Positions 16,483-24,300 of a DNA stretch of 48,480 bases are shown piece after piece. Source of the stretch: an uncultured Oscillospiraceae bacterium. GTDB taxonomy: Bacteria; Bacillota; Clostridia; Oscillospirales; Ruminococcaceae. The notes under the pieces were generated by a model. The model saw only the letters and a list, made by a program, of their open reading frames with translations. It made no database searches and had not been told where the DNA came from. Within the stretch, counting starts at the first letter, position 1, and each line of letters opens with the position of its first letter. Made by a program: the position numbers and the translations under genes. The stretch spans positions 1 to 48,480 of the forward strand of contig UQGL01000018.1 in NCBI GenBank assembly GCA_900540595.1. Reading direction: 5' to 3'.

Positions 16483-17085
16483 ATGCAGGACTATCACGCC
16501 GAATTTGTGGAGATCTACAATAAAAATATCACCCGCCCCGGCGCTGACCGCCTGCTGAGCTGGCTGGAAACCACGGATTTTTTCACCGCGCCGGCCTCGA
16601 CCCGGTTCCACGGTGCCTGTGAGTGCGGCCTTGTCATGCACAGCATCAATGTGTACAATGCGATGATGCAGCATTTTTTCACCGAGGGGGAAAGCGCCGA
16701 GAGCTACGCCATCTGCGGCCTGCTGCATGACCTGTGCAAGGCAAACTTCTATAAGGTAAGCACCCGCAATGTCAAAAACGATGTGACCGGCCAGTGGGAG
16801 AAGGTCCCCTTTTATCAGGTAGCCGACCAGCTGCCCTACGGCCACGGGGAAAAAAGTGTCTATCTGATCGAGCATTTTATGCGGCTAAAAACGGCCGAGG
16901 CTATTGCGATCCGGTGGCACATGGGCGGCTTTGACGATGCCGTGCGCGGCGGCAGCTTTGCCGTCAGCGATGCCTACAACACCTATCCCCTCGCCGTCAA
17001 GCTGCACATTGCCGACCTGACTGCTACCTACCTGCTGGAGCAGGGCACCAGCGAGGTCGAGAACGGCCACGAGAAGAAAAAATAA
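16483..17085 (+). CDS. HD-domain phosphohydrolase family protein
   Basis: The 200-residue product carries an HD-superfamily metal site: H53 in GLVMHSINV, the H82-D83 pair in LLHDLCK, and H121, H146 and D178 (HIADLTATYL) as likely further ligands. Proteins of this size and layout are generally annotated as hydrolases of nucleotides or related phosphate esters; the substrate is unknown. The ribosome binding site is weak (GAGG), and the gene follows the ydbC-like gene by seven bases, consistent with coupled expression. It ends in Lys-rich residues just before a very strong bidirectional terminator. Confidence 0.85.
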   Translation: MQDYHAEFVEIYNKNITRPGADRLLSWLETTDFFTAPASTRFHGACECGLVMHSINVYNAMMQHFFTEGESAESYAICGLLHDLCKANFYKVSTRNVKNDVTGQWEKVPFYQVADQLPYGHGEKSVYLIEHFMRLKTAEAIAIRWHMGGFDDAVRGGSFAVSDAYNTYPLAVKLHIADLTATYLLEQGTSEVENGHEKKK

Positions 17086-17090
17086 AAGGG

Positions 17091-17139
17091 ATAAAAATAA
17101 TCCCCTTGACCGGGACACGGTCAAGGGGATTATTTTTAT
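17091..17139. terminator. Strong bidirectional terminator
   Basis: Arms of 21 bases (17091-17111 and 17119-17139) are perfectly complementary, with AT-rich ends giving T tracts on both strands and a 7-base loop. It would end the HD-domain transcript on the plus strand and the tRNA-Leu transcript on the minus strand. Confidence 0.92.
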
Positions 17140-17192
17140 GCCGGTGATGGGGGTCGAACCCATACGGTGTCACCACCAACGGATTTTGAGTC
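17139..17192 (-). other. 3' fragment of tRNA-Leu(CAA), probable ICE attachment site
   Basis: On the minus strand this is the 3' part of a leucine tRNA: anticodon loop CTCAAAA with anticodon CAA (17186-17188), TCCG stem arm, a long variable arm with stem GGTG/CACC, a T arm with loop TTCGACC and perfect 5-bp stem, acceptor strand CACCGGC and discriminator A. CCA is not encoded. Two bases into the 5' side of the anticodon stem the pairing fails (from 17193), and no D arm or 5' acceptor strand follows. Elements inserted in a tRNA gene leave such a 3' duplicate at one end and an intact gene at the other, so this is taken as one att end. Confidence 0.85.
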
Positions 17193-17707
17193 GCCCCAAA
17201 TGAGCGGAAATATGCGGTGTTTTTAGGAATTTCAAGGAACTTATTTTCTGCTCTTCTTCAACGAAAAGATGCCGCATTACGGCATAATTTTCAATTTTCG
17301 AACGCACTCTCGATTGAAAAGCTGGCAGACCCAACGGAATCGAAAATTGTTCTTACATTGTGGACAATCTTTCAAAAATGGCAGACCAAAAACTATTGCA
17401 TTCGGAAAATAAAAGCACATAAAAAACGGCAGTACCCAATAGCGGACATTTTTCTACTATCTAACGGTTTGGCGACCCGCTATTATTCAAAAACTGTCAT
17501 TCTGCCACTTTGTTACACTTGTCAAAACTATCCAAGGGGAAACTGTATCTTTTTATAGGAATAGGGCGCGGCGCGTTCCTCTCCCCCACACCCCCTCTCC
17601 AGCTGGCTGAAGAAACAGCCAACTGAAAAAGAGAATATCGGTTCTTATAAGCATCTTACCTGTCCACAGGCAAGGTGCTTTTTTTATTTCAAAAATCGGA
17701 GGTCATC
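17193..17707. other. ICE left end and leader, no convincing gene
   Basis: About 515 AT-rich bases lie between the att fragment and the first ICE gene. A 113-codon open frame here (17217-17558) has no ribosome binding site or recognisable motif. The word TGGCAGACC occurs twice (17323 and 17379), and a TGGCTG/CAGCCA hairpin (17604-17621) precedes the terminator at 17649. Recombinase binding sites would be expected here, but none can be assigned. Confidence 0.5.
17649..17685 (+). terminator. Intrinsic terminator in the leader of the ICE operon
   Basis: A 14-pair stem with one mismatch and one G-T pair (17649-17662 and 17667-17680) runs straight into seven Ts, 22 bases before the first gene at 17708. 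It faces the plus-strand genes, so it either closes a short leader RNA or works as an attenuator for the ICE operon. Confidence 0.8.
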
Positions 17708-18643
17708 ATGGGCAAATATCAGAAAAATATCGAAGCTGTGCGGCGTATCAGCGTGATGCAGTATCTTCAAACCTATCACCCCGGCGAACTGGTTCGCAAA
17801 ACGGACAAGGAGTATTGCACCAAGACGCACAGCAGCCTTGTTATCACGCCCGCAAATGGGCTGTTTCACTGGTTTTCGCAGAGCAATGGTGGCAACAATG
17901 CACTCGACTATCTGGTAAAGGTCGAGGGCATGGATTTTGTCTCAGCGGTACGGTTGCTGAACGAAATGACACCGATGCCGGTCTCTGTTCAGACGGTTAA
18001 GGCAGCACCTGTGCAGCAGCAGACATCCCGCCCCTTTGTGCTGCCGCCTGCGGACAGGAACACCGAAGCTGCAACGGCCTATCTGATGCACCGTGGCGTC
18101 AGCCCGAAAGTCCTGCGCTACTGCGTGGGCAGCGGAATCCTGTACCAGACCACGCGCGGCAACTACCGCAACTGCGTTTTTGTGGGCAAAGATGAAAACG
18201 GCGTACCGCACGCTGCTTTCCAGCGTGGTTGTCAAGGCAGCTTTCGCGGAGATGTCGCAGGCAGCCAAAAGCAGTATGGCTTTCTGATTCCCGCCGAATC
18301 GGAAACCTGCGATACCGTAGAAATCTACGAAGCCCCCATTGATGCTATGTCCGGCGCAACGTTGCGGCAGTACAAGCATGATGCACCGTGGCGCAGCGTC
18401 CACTACTTGGCGCTGGGCGGGTTGAACCATCAGCCGATTGACTACTTTTTGCAGCAGCATCCCGAAGTAAAGCGCGTGTCGCTTTGCTTTGACCGTGACG
18501 ACCCCGGACGGAACTTCACAAAAATTGTTGCGAAACGGCTTGCAGAACGCGGATATATCGTACAGGACACGCCCCCGGCCATAGGCAAGGATTATAACGA
18601 CTATCTGCTGGCGGCTCGTAGACTTATCAGCATGGAACGGTAA
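17708..18643 (+). CDS. Toprim-domain primase-like protein (DUF3991/Toprim)
   Basis: The 311-residue product resembles the small primase-like proteins common in clostridial ICEs. The N-terminal 100 residues (CTKTHSSLVITPANGLFHWF, GGNNALDYLVKVEGMDF) look like a CHC2-type zinc-binding domain and its following helix, though with few cysteines. A Toprim fold follows with VEIYEAPIDAMSG carrying the conserved glutamate and LCFDRDDPGR carrying the DxD pair. Such proteins may prime synthesis of the complementary strand during transfer or replication of the element; this is inference. The start at 17708 has GGAGG upstream. parA follows after 11 bases. Confidence 0.82.
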   Translation: MGKYQKNIEAVRRISVMQYLQTYHPGELVRKTDKEYCTKTHSSLVITPANGLFHWFSQSNGGNNALDYLVKVEGMDFVSAVRLLNEMTPMPVSVQTVKAAPVQQQTSRPFVLPPADRNTEAATAYLMHRGVSPKVLRYCVGSGILYQTTRGNYRNCVFVGKDENGVPHAAFQRGCQGSFRGDVAGSQKQYGFLIPAESETCDTVEIYEAPIDAMSGATLRQYKHDAPWRSVHYLALGGLNHQPIDYFLQQHPEVKRVSLCFDRDDPGRNFTKIVAKRLAERGYIVQDTPPAIGKDYNDYLLAARRLISMER

Positions 18644-18654
18644 AGGAGCGGAAC

Positions 18655-19461
18655 ATGAAAACTATTGCAGTTGCAAACCAAAAAGGCGGTGTGGGCAAAA
18701 CGACCACCACAGTAAACCTCGGCACAGCACTGGCGGCTATGGGCTACAAGGTGCTGTTGGTGGACGCCGACCCGCAGGGCGATTTGAGCAGCTATCTCGG
18801 CTATGAGGGCACCGAAAACGGCGCAACAATCAGTGACCTAATGGAATCTGTTATCAAGGACGAAAAGCCGCCAGAAGTGGTAATTCACCATGAAGAAAAG
18901 GTAGATTTCATTCCCTCCGACATTGGTCTGTCTGATATGGAAGTGAGCCTTGTAAATGTTATGGCGCACGAAAAAATCATGGAACAGGCATTGGAGCCGT
19001 TTAAGGATAAATATGACTACTGCCTGATCGACTGTATGCCCTCGCTGGGCATCATCACCGTAGCATCGCTTGTTGCGGCTGACAGGGTGTTGATTCCTGT
19101 GCAGGCGCAGCATTTCGCCCTCAAAGGTCTGGTGTCCCTGTTCAAATCTGTCAACCAAGTGAAGCGTCGTATCAATCCCCGGCTGGATATTGACGGCATT
19201 GTGCTGACGATGGTGGACAAGCGGACAAACCTTTCCAAAGATGTGTGTGCTGCCCTGCGCAGCGCCTACGGTCACGCGCTGAAAATCTACCGTGCAGAAA
19301 TCCCGGTCAGTACGCGCACAGCAGAAAGCGCTGCCAGTACACATAGCGTGCTGACTTACGATGCCAACGGGCCAGCCAGTATGGCATATAAAGCGCTTGC
19401 CAAGGAGGTGACGGAAAATGAGAGAGTACGGCAGCAACATCAATCTGCCCTCACTCGATAA
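18655..19461 (+). CDS. parA: ParA-family partition ATPase
   Basis: The 268-residue protein has the deviant Walker A motif KGGVGKTT (residues 10-17), the Walker A' segment VLLVDADPQGDLSSYLG, the Walker B segment YCLIDCMPSLG and the QAQHFALKGL region typical of ParA/Soj/AAA_31 proteins. ParA ATPases move ParB-bound DNA on the nucleoid and keep circular replicons from being lost; on an ICE they would help the excised form persist. AAAGGAG precedes its ATG. Its 3' end overlaps parB by 44 bases, and the parB ribosome binding site lies inside it. Confidence 0.95.
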   Translation: MKTIAVANQKGGVGKTTTTVNLGTALAAMGYKVLLVDADPQGDLSSYLGYEGTENGATISDLMESVIKDEKPPEVVIHHEEKVDFIPSDIGLSDMEVSLVNVMAHEKIMEQALEPFKDKYDYCLIDCMPSLGIITVASLVAADRVLIPVQAQHFALKGLVSLFKSVNQVKRRINPRLDIDGIVLTMVDKRTNLSKDVCAALRSAYGHALKIYRAEIPVSTRTAESAASTHSVLTYDANGPASMAYKALAKEVTENERVRQQHQSALTR

Positions 19462-20362
19462 TCTCTTTTCGAGTGAGCAGGAGCGGCAGGACGCAAAATT
19501 AGAGAAAATCCAAATTTTGCCGCTGACGGAACTGCATTCCTTTCGGAATCACCCTTTTCAAGTCCGTGACGATGACGAAATGAACAAAATGGTGGACAGT
19601 GTCAAGGAATACGGTGTCATGACCCCGGCCATTGTCCGCCCCCGGAAAGATGGTGGGTATGAAATTGTAGCGGGCCACCGCCGCTGCCATGCCAGCCAGC
19701 GGGCTGGCGTGGAGACTATGCCCTGCATCGTGCGGGATATGGACGATGATACTGCTATTATTCTGATGGTAGATTCCAACTGCCAGCGAGAGCATATTCT
19801 ACCGAGTGAAAAGGCGAAAGCATATCAGATGAAGCTGGAAGCTGTAAAGAGAAAGGCCGGTAGACCGTCAAAAATAAATTCTGGCCAAGTTGGCCAGAAT
19901 TTTACACAGCCTTTTTCCGTAGAGAAAGTCGCAGACGAAGCGGGTGAAAGTGTTAAGCAAGTGCAGCGCTTTATCCGTCTGAACAAACTCACCCCTGAAC
20001 TCATGAAAATGGTGGATGATGGCAAACTAAAAACCACCCCCGCCGTAGAACTTAGCTACCTTACCCCCGAAGAACAAGAGGACTTCCTCTCTTATATGGA
20101 ATCCGAGGGCTGTACTCCCTCACTGTCACAGGCGCAAAAGCTCAAAGAAGCCAGCAAGGAAAGCGTACTGACACCAGAAAAAATCCAGCATATTATGGCC
20201 GCTAAGCCGCCAAGTGTAAAGCCGCGTGACCCGCAGCTTATGATTCCCGTTGCAAAAGTTGAACGATACTTTCCGAAAGGCTTTACAAGCGACCAGATGC
20301 AGCAGGTTATCGTAAAACTGCTGGAAAACTACGCCCGCGCCCACCAGCACGGCAGCAGATGA
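19418..20362 (+). CDS. parB: ParB/Spo0J-type partition protein
   Basis: The 314-residue product has the ParB N-terminal nuclease-like fold with the arginine box YEIVAGHRRCHASQRAG, the DSNCQREHILPSEKAKAY segment and a helix-turn-helix (EKVADEAGESVKQVQRFIRLNKL). A linker, VKRKAGRPSKINSGQVGQNF, is encoded by DNA holding a perfect 27-base palindrome. AAGGAGGTG lies at good spacing before the ATG at 19418, so the 44-base overlap with parA is real. It would bind a parS site and, with ParA, partition the element. Confidence 0.93.
   Translation: MREYGSNINLPSLDNLFSSEQERQDAKLEKIQILPLTELHSFRNHPFQVRDDDEMNKMVDSVKEYGVMTPAIVRPRKDGGYEIVAGHRRCHASQRAGVETMPCIVRDMDDDTAIILMVDSNCQREHILPSEKAKAYQMKLEAVKRKAGRPSKINSGQVGQNFTQPFSVEKVADEAGESVKQVQRFIRLNKLTPELMKMVDDGKLKTTPAVELSYLTPEEQEDFLSYMESEGCTPSLSQAQKLKEASKESVLTPEKIQHIMAAKPPSVKPRDPQLMIPVAKVERYFPKGFTSDQMQQVIVKLLENYARAHQHGSR
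19876..19902. promoter_or_regulatory. 27-bp perfect palindrome inside parB, candidate parS
   Basis: The arm AAATTCTGGCCAA is followed by a single G and the exact complement TTGGCCAGAATTT. Palindromes of this quality are unusual inside a coding sequence. Location in the partition gene suggests a ParB binding site; it does not match the Spo0J parS consensus. Confidence 0.5.
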
Positions 20363-20374
20363 GGGGGGACACCG

Positions 20375-20779
20375 ATGACGAGATTATTAGTTGTTGAACC
20401 CAGCTACTGCCCTTATCAAGCGGGTTTTTCCAGTGCGGCGACTGCGGTTTCCGAGGTAATCGAGGGTGAAAGCCAAATTCTAAAACCGTTTGGCACACCT
20501 CGCATCGGGCTGATATGCAGCAAAGCCCAAAGCCGGCTGAAATATAACAGGCAGGTCAATGACGAGGGAATTACCGTGCGCGGGCGATTTCTCATCTGCG
20601 GGCTAAATGGTGATAAAGTCGTGGGCCTATCCAAAGACCAGGCAGACCGATACAGCCGTCTACTTTTTCTACCGCAAGTCGAAGATATGGCAAGCGGTGA
20701 ACTGCCCGCCGCAAAGGTACGCCCGCAGGATGAACGCTACGGGAACAAACTATCTTTTTGGGAAAGGTTGGAAAGATAA
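20375..20779 (+). CDS. DUF3846 domain-containing protein
   Basis: The 134-residue protein fits DUF3846, a small family found in clostridial ICEs and phages. It has the MTRLLVVEPSYCPY start, a central GTPRIGLICSKAQSRLKYNRQ, and GITVRGRFLICGLNGDKVVGLSKDQADRYSRLLF-type sequence in two shorter blocks that matches the family core. No catalytic site or membrane segment is visible and the function is unknown. GAGGGGGG precedes the ATG. Its stop overlaps the start of the next gene (TAATG), showing tight coupling in the parA-parB operon. Confidence 0.78.
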   Translation: MTRLLVVEPSYCPYQAGFSSAATAVSEVIEGESQILKPFGTPRIGLICSKAQSRLKYNRQVNDEGITVRGRFLICGLNGDKVVGLSKDQADRYSRLLFLPQVEDMASGELPAAKVRPQDERYGNKLSFWERLER

Positions 20780-21354
20780 TGGAAGAAAAGACAGATAAAG
20801 TAGTCGGCTACATCGAATATCTCGGTGCAGGCGGGATGATCGGTGAAATCGTTCCTTACAAAAGCGTGGAAATATTCAAGGATGAAATTCTGGATTCCTT
20901 GGATTGTGGGCGGCCAGTGACACCGGTTGTATTCTCAGATGAACTGGATGAGCCACTCCAATTTGATTCAGATACCTATTTTCCGTGGGGATTTCGCAGC
21001 GAAAAGCGAGTGCAAATCCCTTATGAAATCTATCAAACTAACAGGCGAGACCTTGTTTTTATGGAGTATTCTCCTGCGAGGCTCGCTGCCGGAGCAAAGG
21101 ACTACGAACTCGTGTACAAGGGGCAGATGGAGCGTTGGGAAACGCTGGACAGCATTTATTCACGGCATAATCGGGATGACCGTCCAAACGCCAAAACTAT
21201 GCGTTCCGTCTCTGTCAGCGATATTATTGTGACACACAAAGATAACGAGACACACGCTTTTTATGTTCAGCCGATTGGGTATAAGCAGGTAGATAACTTG
21301 TTGCCGGAACTTGAAAATGCCACACCGTCAAAAGCAGAACAGCACGAGCGATAA
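20779..21354 (+). CDS. YodL-domain protein
   Basis: The 191-residue protein has a C-terminal YodL-like domain: ETLDSIYSRHNRDDRP, SVSVSDIIVTHKDNETHAFYV and GYKQVDNLLPEL. This domain recurs in ICE proteins of Clostridia beside antirestriction-like and methylase-helicase proteins. The N-terminal half (about residues 1-110) includes GYIEYLGAGGMIGEIVPYKS and is not recognised. The start at 20779 overlaps the DUF3846 stop as TAATG with GGAAAG upstream; a second in-frame ATG at 20758 is less likely. The methylase-helicase gene follows after ten bases. Molecular role unknown. Confidence 0.75.
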   Translation: MEEKTDKVVGYIEYLGAGGMIGEIVPYKSVEIFKDEILDSLDCGRPVTPVVFSDELDEPLQFDSDTYFPWGFRSEKRVQIPYEIYQTNRRDLVFMEYSPARLAAGAKDYELVYKGQMERWETLDSIYSRHNRDDRPNAKTMRSVSVSDIIVTHKDNETHAFYVQPIGYKQVDNLLPELENATPSKAEQHER

Positions 21355-21364
21355 GGAGCAGCCT

Positions 21365-24300
21365 ATGGCAAAATACGAAAATGTCCGTGCGCTTGCCAAA
21401 AAGCAACTGCAGGCCGTCACGGAGAGCAGCGACCGTTGGAAAGCATTTTTGCGGACAGCGGCCATTGCTTATAATTATAGTTTCCCGAACCAGCTTTTGA
21501 TTCACGAGCAAAGCCCCACCGCCACAGCCGTGGCCGACATAGCTTACTGGAATAATAATGCGGGCCGCTGGGTCAAGCGCGGCGCACACGGTATCGCGGT
21601 ATTTGACACTCGCGCCAATTCTTCCCGGCTGCGGTATCTGTTTGACATTTCCGATACCATCCCCCGCGCAGAGATTCCCGAAGCGCTGCCGTGGGTCATT
21701 ACAGACCAGAACTGGCGGCCTGTTTGGGATAAAATCGTAGCGGATAATCACGCCGACAGCATCCAGAGCGCCCTCCTCATGCTCTCCACATCCTGCGTTG
21801 CCCAGCGCAGCGCCATGTTCACAACCGCACTGGGAAAAGCCATAGACGGCAGCAGCTTACAGTGGGCCAAGCCGGACGAACAGCGGCAGCTATTTTTACA
21901 GCTTATCACCCAAAGCTGTCTGTATATGGCCGCGCTGCGGTGCGGCGTGGATACTGCGCGGCTGGACCTGCCTGCCCTTGAGTCCGTGAACCAGTTTGAT
22001 ACAAACCGCATCACTCTGTGTTTGGGCAGCGCTTGCCAACAGGCGGCACGGCCTCTCATGCAGCAGATCGGAAGCATCACGAGAGAAATCGACAGTGTTG
22101 CACGCGCCGAAAAAGTCCGCTATTATGGAGGCAAGCAAGAGAAAACTACCGATGACAAGGAGGTCAACAATGGAGTACATGATGGTGAACGGCTACCAAA
22201 TCCCGGCGCTGACGCTGAACGAGCCGCCGATGCCGGAGATCGGCAAGTACGGCAGCCTGCGGCGGAAATTCCTGCTGGAGAACGCGCCGATGGTGTTCGA
22301 CGAGATGCTGCTGGAGGGAACGCTGTACCCGCATCTGGCGGAGATGGACAACGCAGTACACCGGCAAATCGAGCAGACGATGCAGACGCTGATGCAGCAC
22401 AGCACCGCCCCGAACCGGCAGACAGACCCGATGGGCTGGACGCAGTGGATGAACGCCTTGCAGAGCCAAGCCGAGGAACTGGCGATGCAGCAGATTTACA
22501 GCCTGTAACACAAGAACCCCAAGCGGAGAGCGATACCACGCCCTCCGCTTTTTCTGTACCCATTTCTGATTTGCCGCCGCTGAGCGATGAACTGATTCTA
22601 GGCTTGCTGGCGAAAGAATCCTCCAGCCGTGCCGACAATGCGGCTATTCTGGAATATTTCAATGAGCATCCCGACCTTGCCGAGCGCAGCGCCTTTTGCA
22701 AGCACTGTTACAAGCAAATTTATACATATTTGTTCGTGGATGACCATACCGTGGGTTTTATCCGGCATGATATGTACCTTGAACTTTGGGAGGGCAACTA
22801 TCTTACCAAAACAGCGCAGGTCAATCTGACATGGGATGCTGTTGCCGCAAAGATTGCTGACCTTATCGAGCAAGGGCGGCTGATGGTTCCCATCAAGGCT
22901 ACACCCGTGCAGCAGCAGATGGAGCAGCTTACTCTTACTCCCGAAGATTCTGAAAAGGCAGGGCTGCCGAGCCATGAGCAGCAAGCAAAAAGCATCGACC
23001 TTGCGGCAGAAGCCAAAAAGTGGAACAAGCCCATCATTGACGCATCCGGCAAGTACATTACGGAGCAGGACATTACCGATGTGCTGTGCAGAGGCAGCGG
23101 GTTTGAAGATGGCAAATTCCGTATTCAGCAATATCTCTCTGCACAGGTACTTCCTATCGAGGAAGATCAAGCCCGCTGGCTGAAAAAGGAATACGGCATC
23201 GGCGGCGGCACATGGATCTTCCGTGATGGTGGGCACGGCTTTCTTGACCACATGGGCAAAAATCTTGAAATCACCCGACGTACAGAGGACGGCGAGTATC
23301 GCCGCGTTTTGAAGTGGAAAGAGGTTGCCCAGCGCCTGCGGCTTTTGGTTTACAACGACCAGTATCTGACCGATGCCGAAAAAGCCCCCTATCAGGCATG
23401 GGCAGCAGAACAGCAAGCCGCCCGCGCAGCGAACGATGCCGCCCTCGATCATGCAAAACACGCCATCACGGATTTCTGTGAGAATGAGGGGCTAAGCGAG
23501 CCGAATTTCTCCGACTTGACCCGCGTGGAGTTTGCTTACTCTACCACCGAGGACGATGAGCACGAAATCCAAGTGTATGCCAATCTTCTGCGGAATGAAA
23601 TCCGCTATGAGGTTGACGGTAACATTGTCCATATCGATTACTTTCACGATAACCACGAGCTTGCTGCGCAGGGCATTGAAAACAGCGCTTTCTCGGATTT
23701 TATCAATACCGCCGAAGCAGAGTTTGAAAAGCATCATCCGACTACAAGAAAAGTTGAAAAATCACCTGTAACTATCGGCAGCACGGTTTATCTGGAAGAT
23801 GCCAGACCCTTTACCGTGGAGGAAATCGGCAGGGAAAACATTCATCTGCGGGATGAAAGTTTCCCGCTGGTAGGCCGTGCCGTCAGCCACGAGGAGTTTG
23901 CGCGGCTGCTTGCTGCCAACCCCAAAAATGCAGCACTATCCGCCCCGGAAGTTCCAAGCCGCCAAGAGCAGCCGGAAGAAACTGCTGAACCCATCGTGGG
24001 CGAAGTCATCGAAGAACCCAGCCCCTTTGTGGCGCAGGTTATGGCGGACGCAGAACGGCTTTCGGCAGAAGATGAACCTTACCACCGCGAACCCATTACC
24101 TATGAAGCCCCCTATCTGGACAACCTGCCGACAGCATCGCGCGAAAAATTTGCAGCCAACATTGCCGCCATCCAAAAGCTGAAAGAAATTGAGCAGCGCG
24201 TAGCGAACGGCGGCAGCCCTGCTTTTGAGGATGAGCAGAAAATTTTAGCACAGTACACGGGCTGGGGCGGGCTTTCGGATGCGTTCGACCCGAACAAAAG

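Noticed and set aside
17139..17230. Functional tRNA-Leu gene
   Set aside because: The 5' half is missing: the anticodon stem fails after two pairs and no D arm or acceptor partner follows.
17217..17558. 113-codon plus-strand open frame at the ICE left end
   Set aside because: No ribosome binding site, odd composition and no recognisable motif; it lies where attachment and control sequences are expected.
21996..22169. N-terminal extension of the tnpV frame to 21996
   Set aside because: The extra 58 codons match no TnpV sequence and lie over conserved host-frame sequence; the AAGGAGG site fixes the start at 22170.
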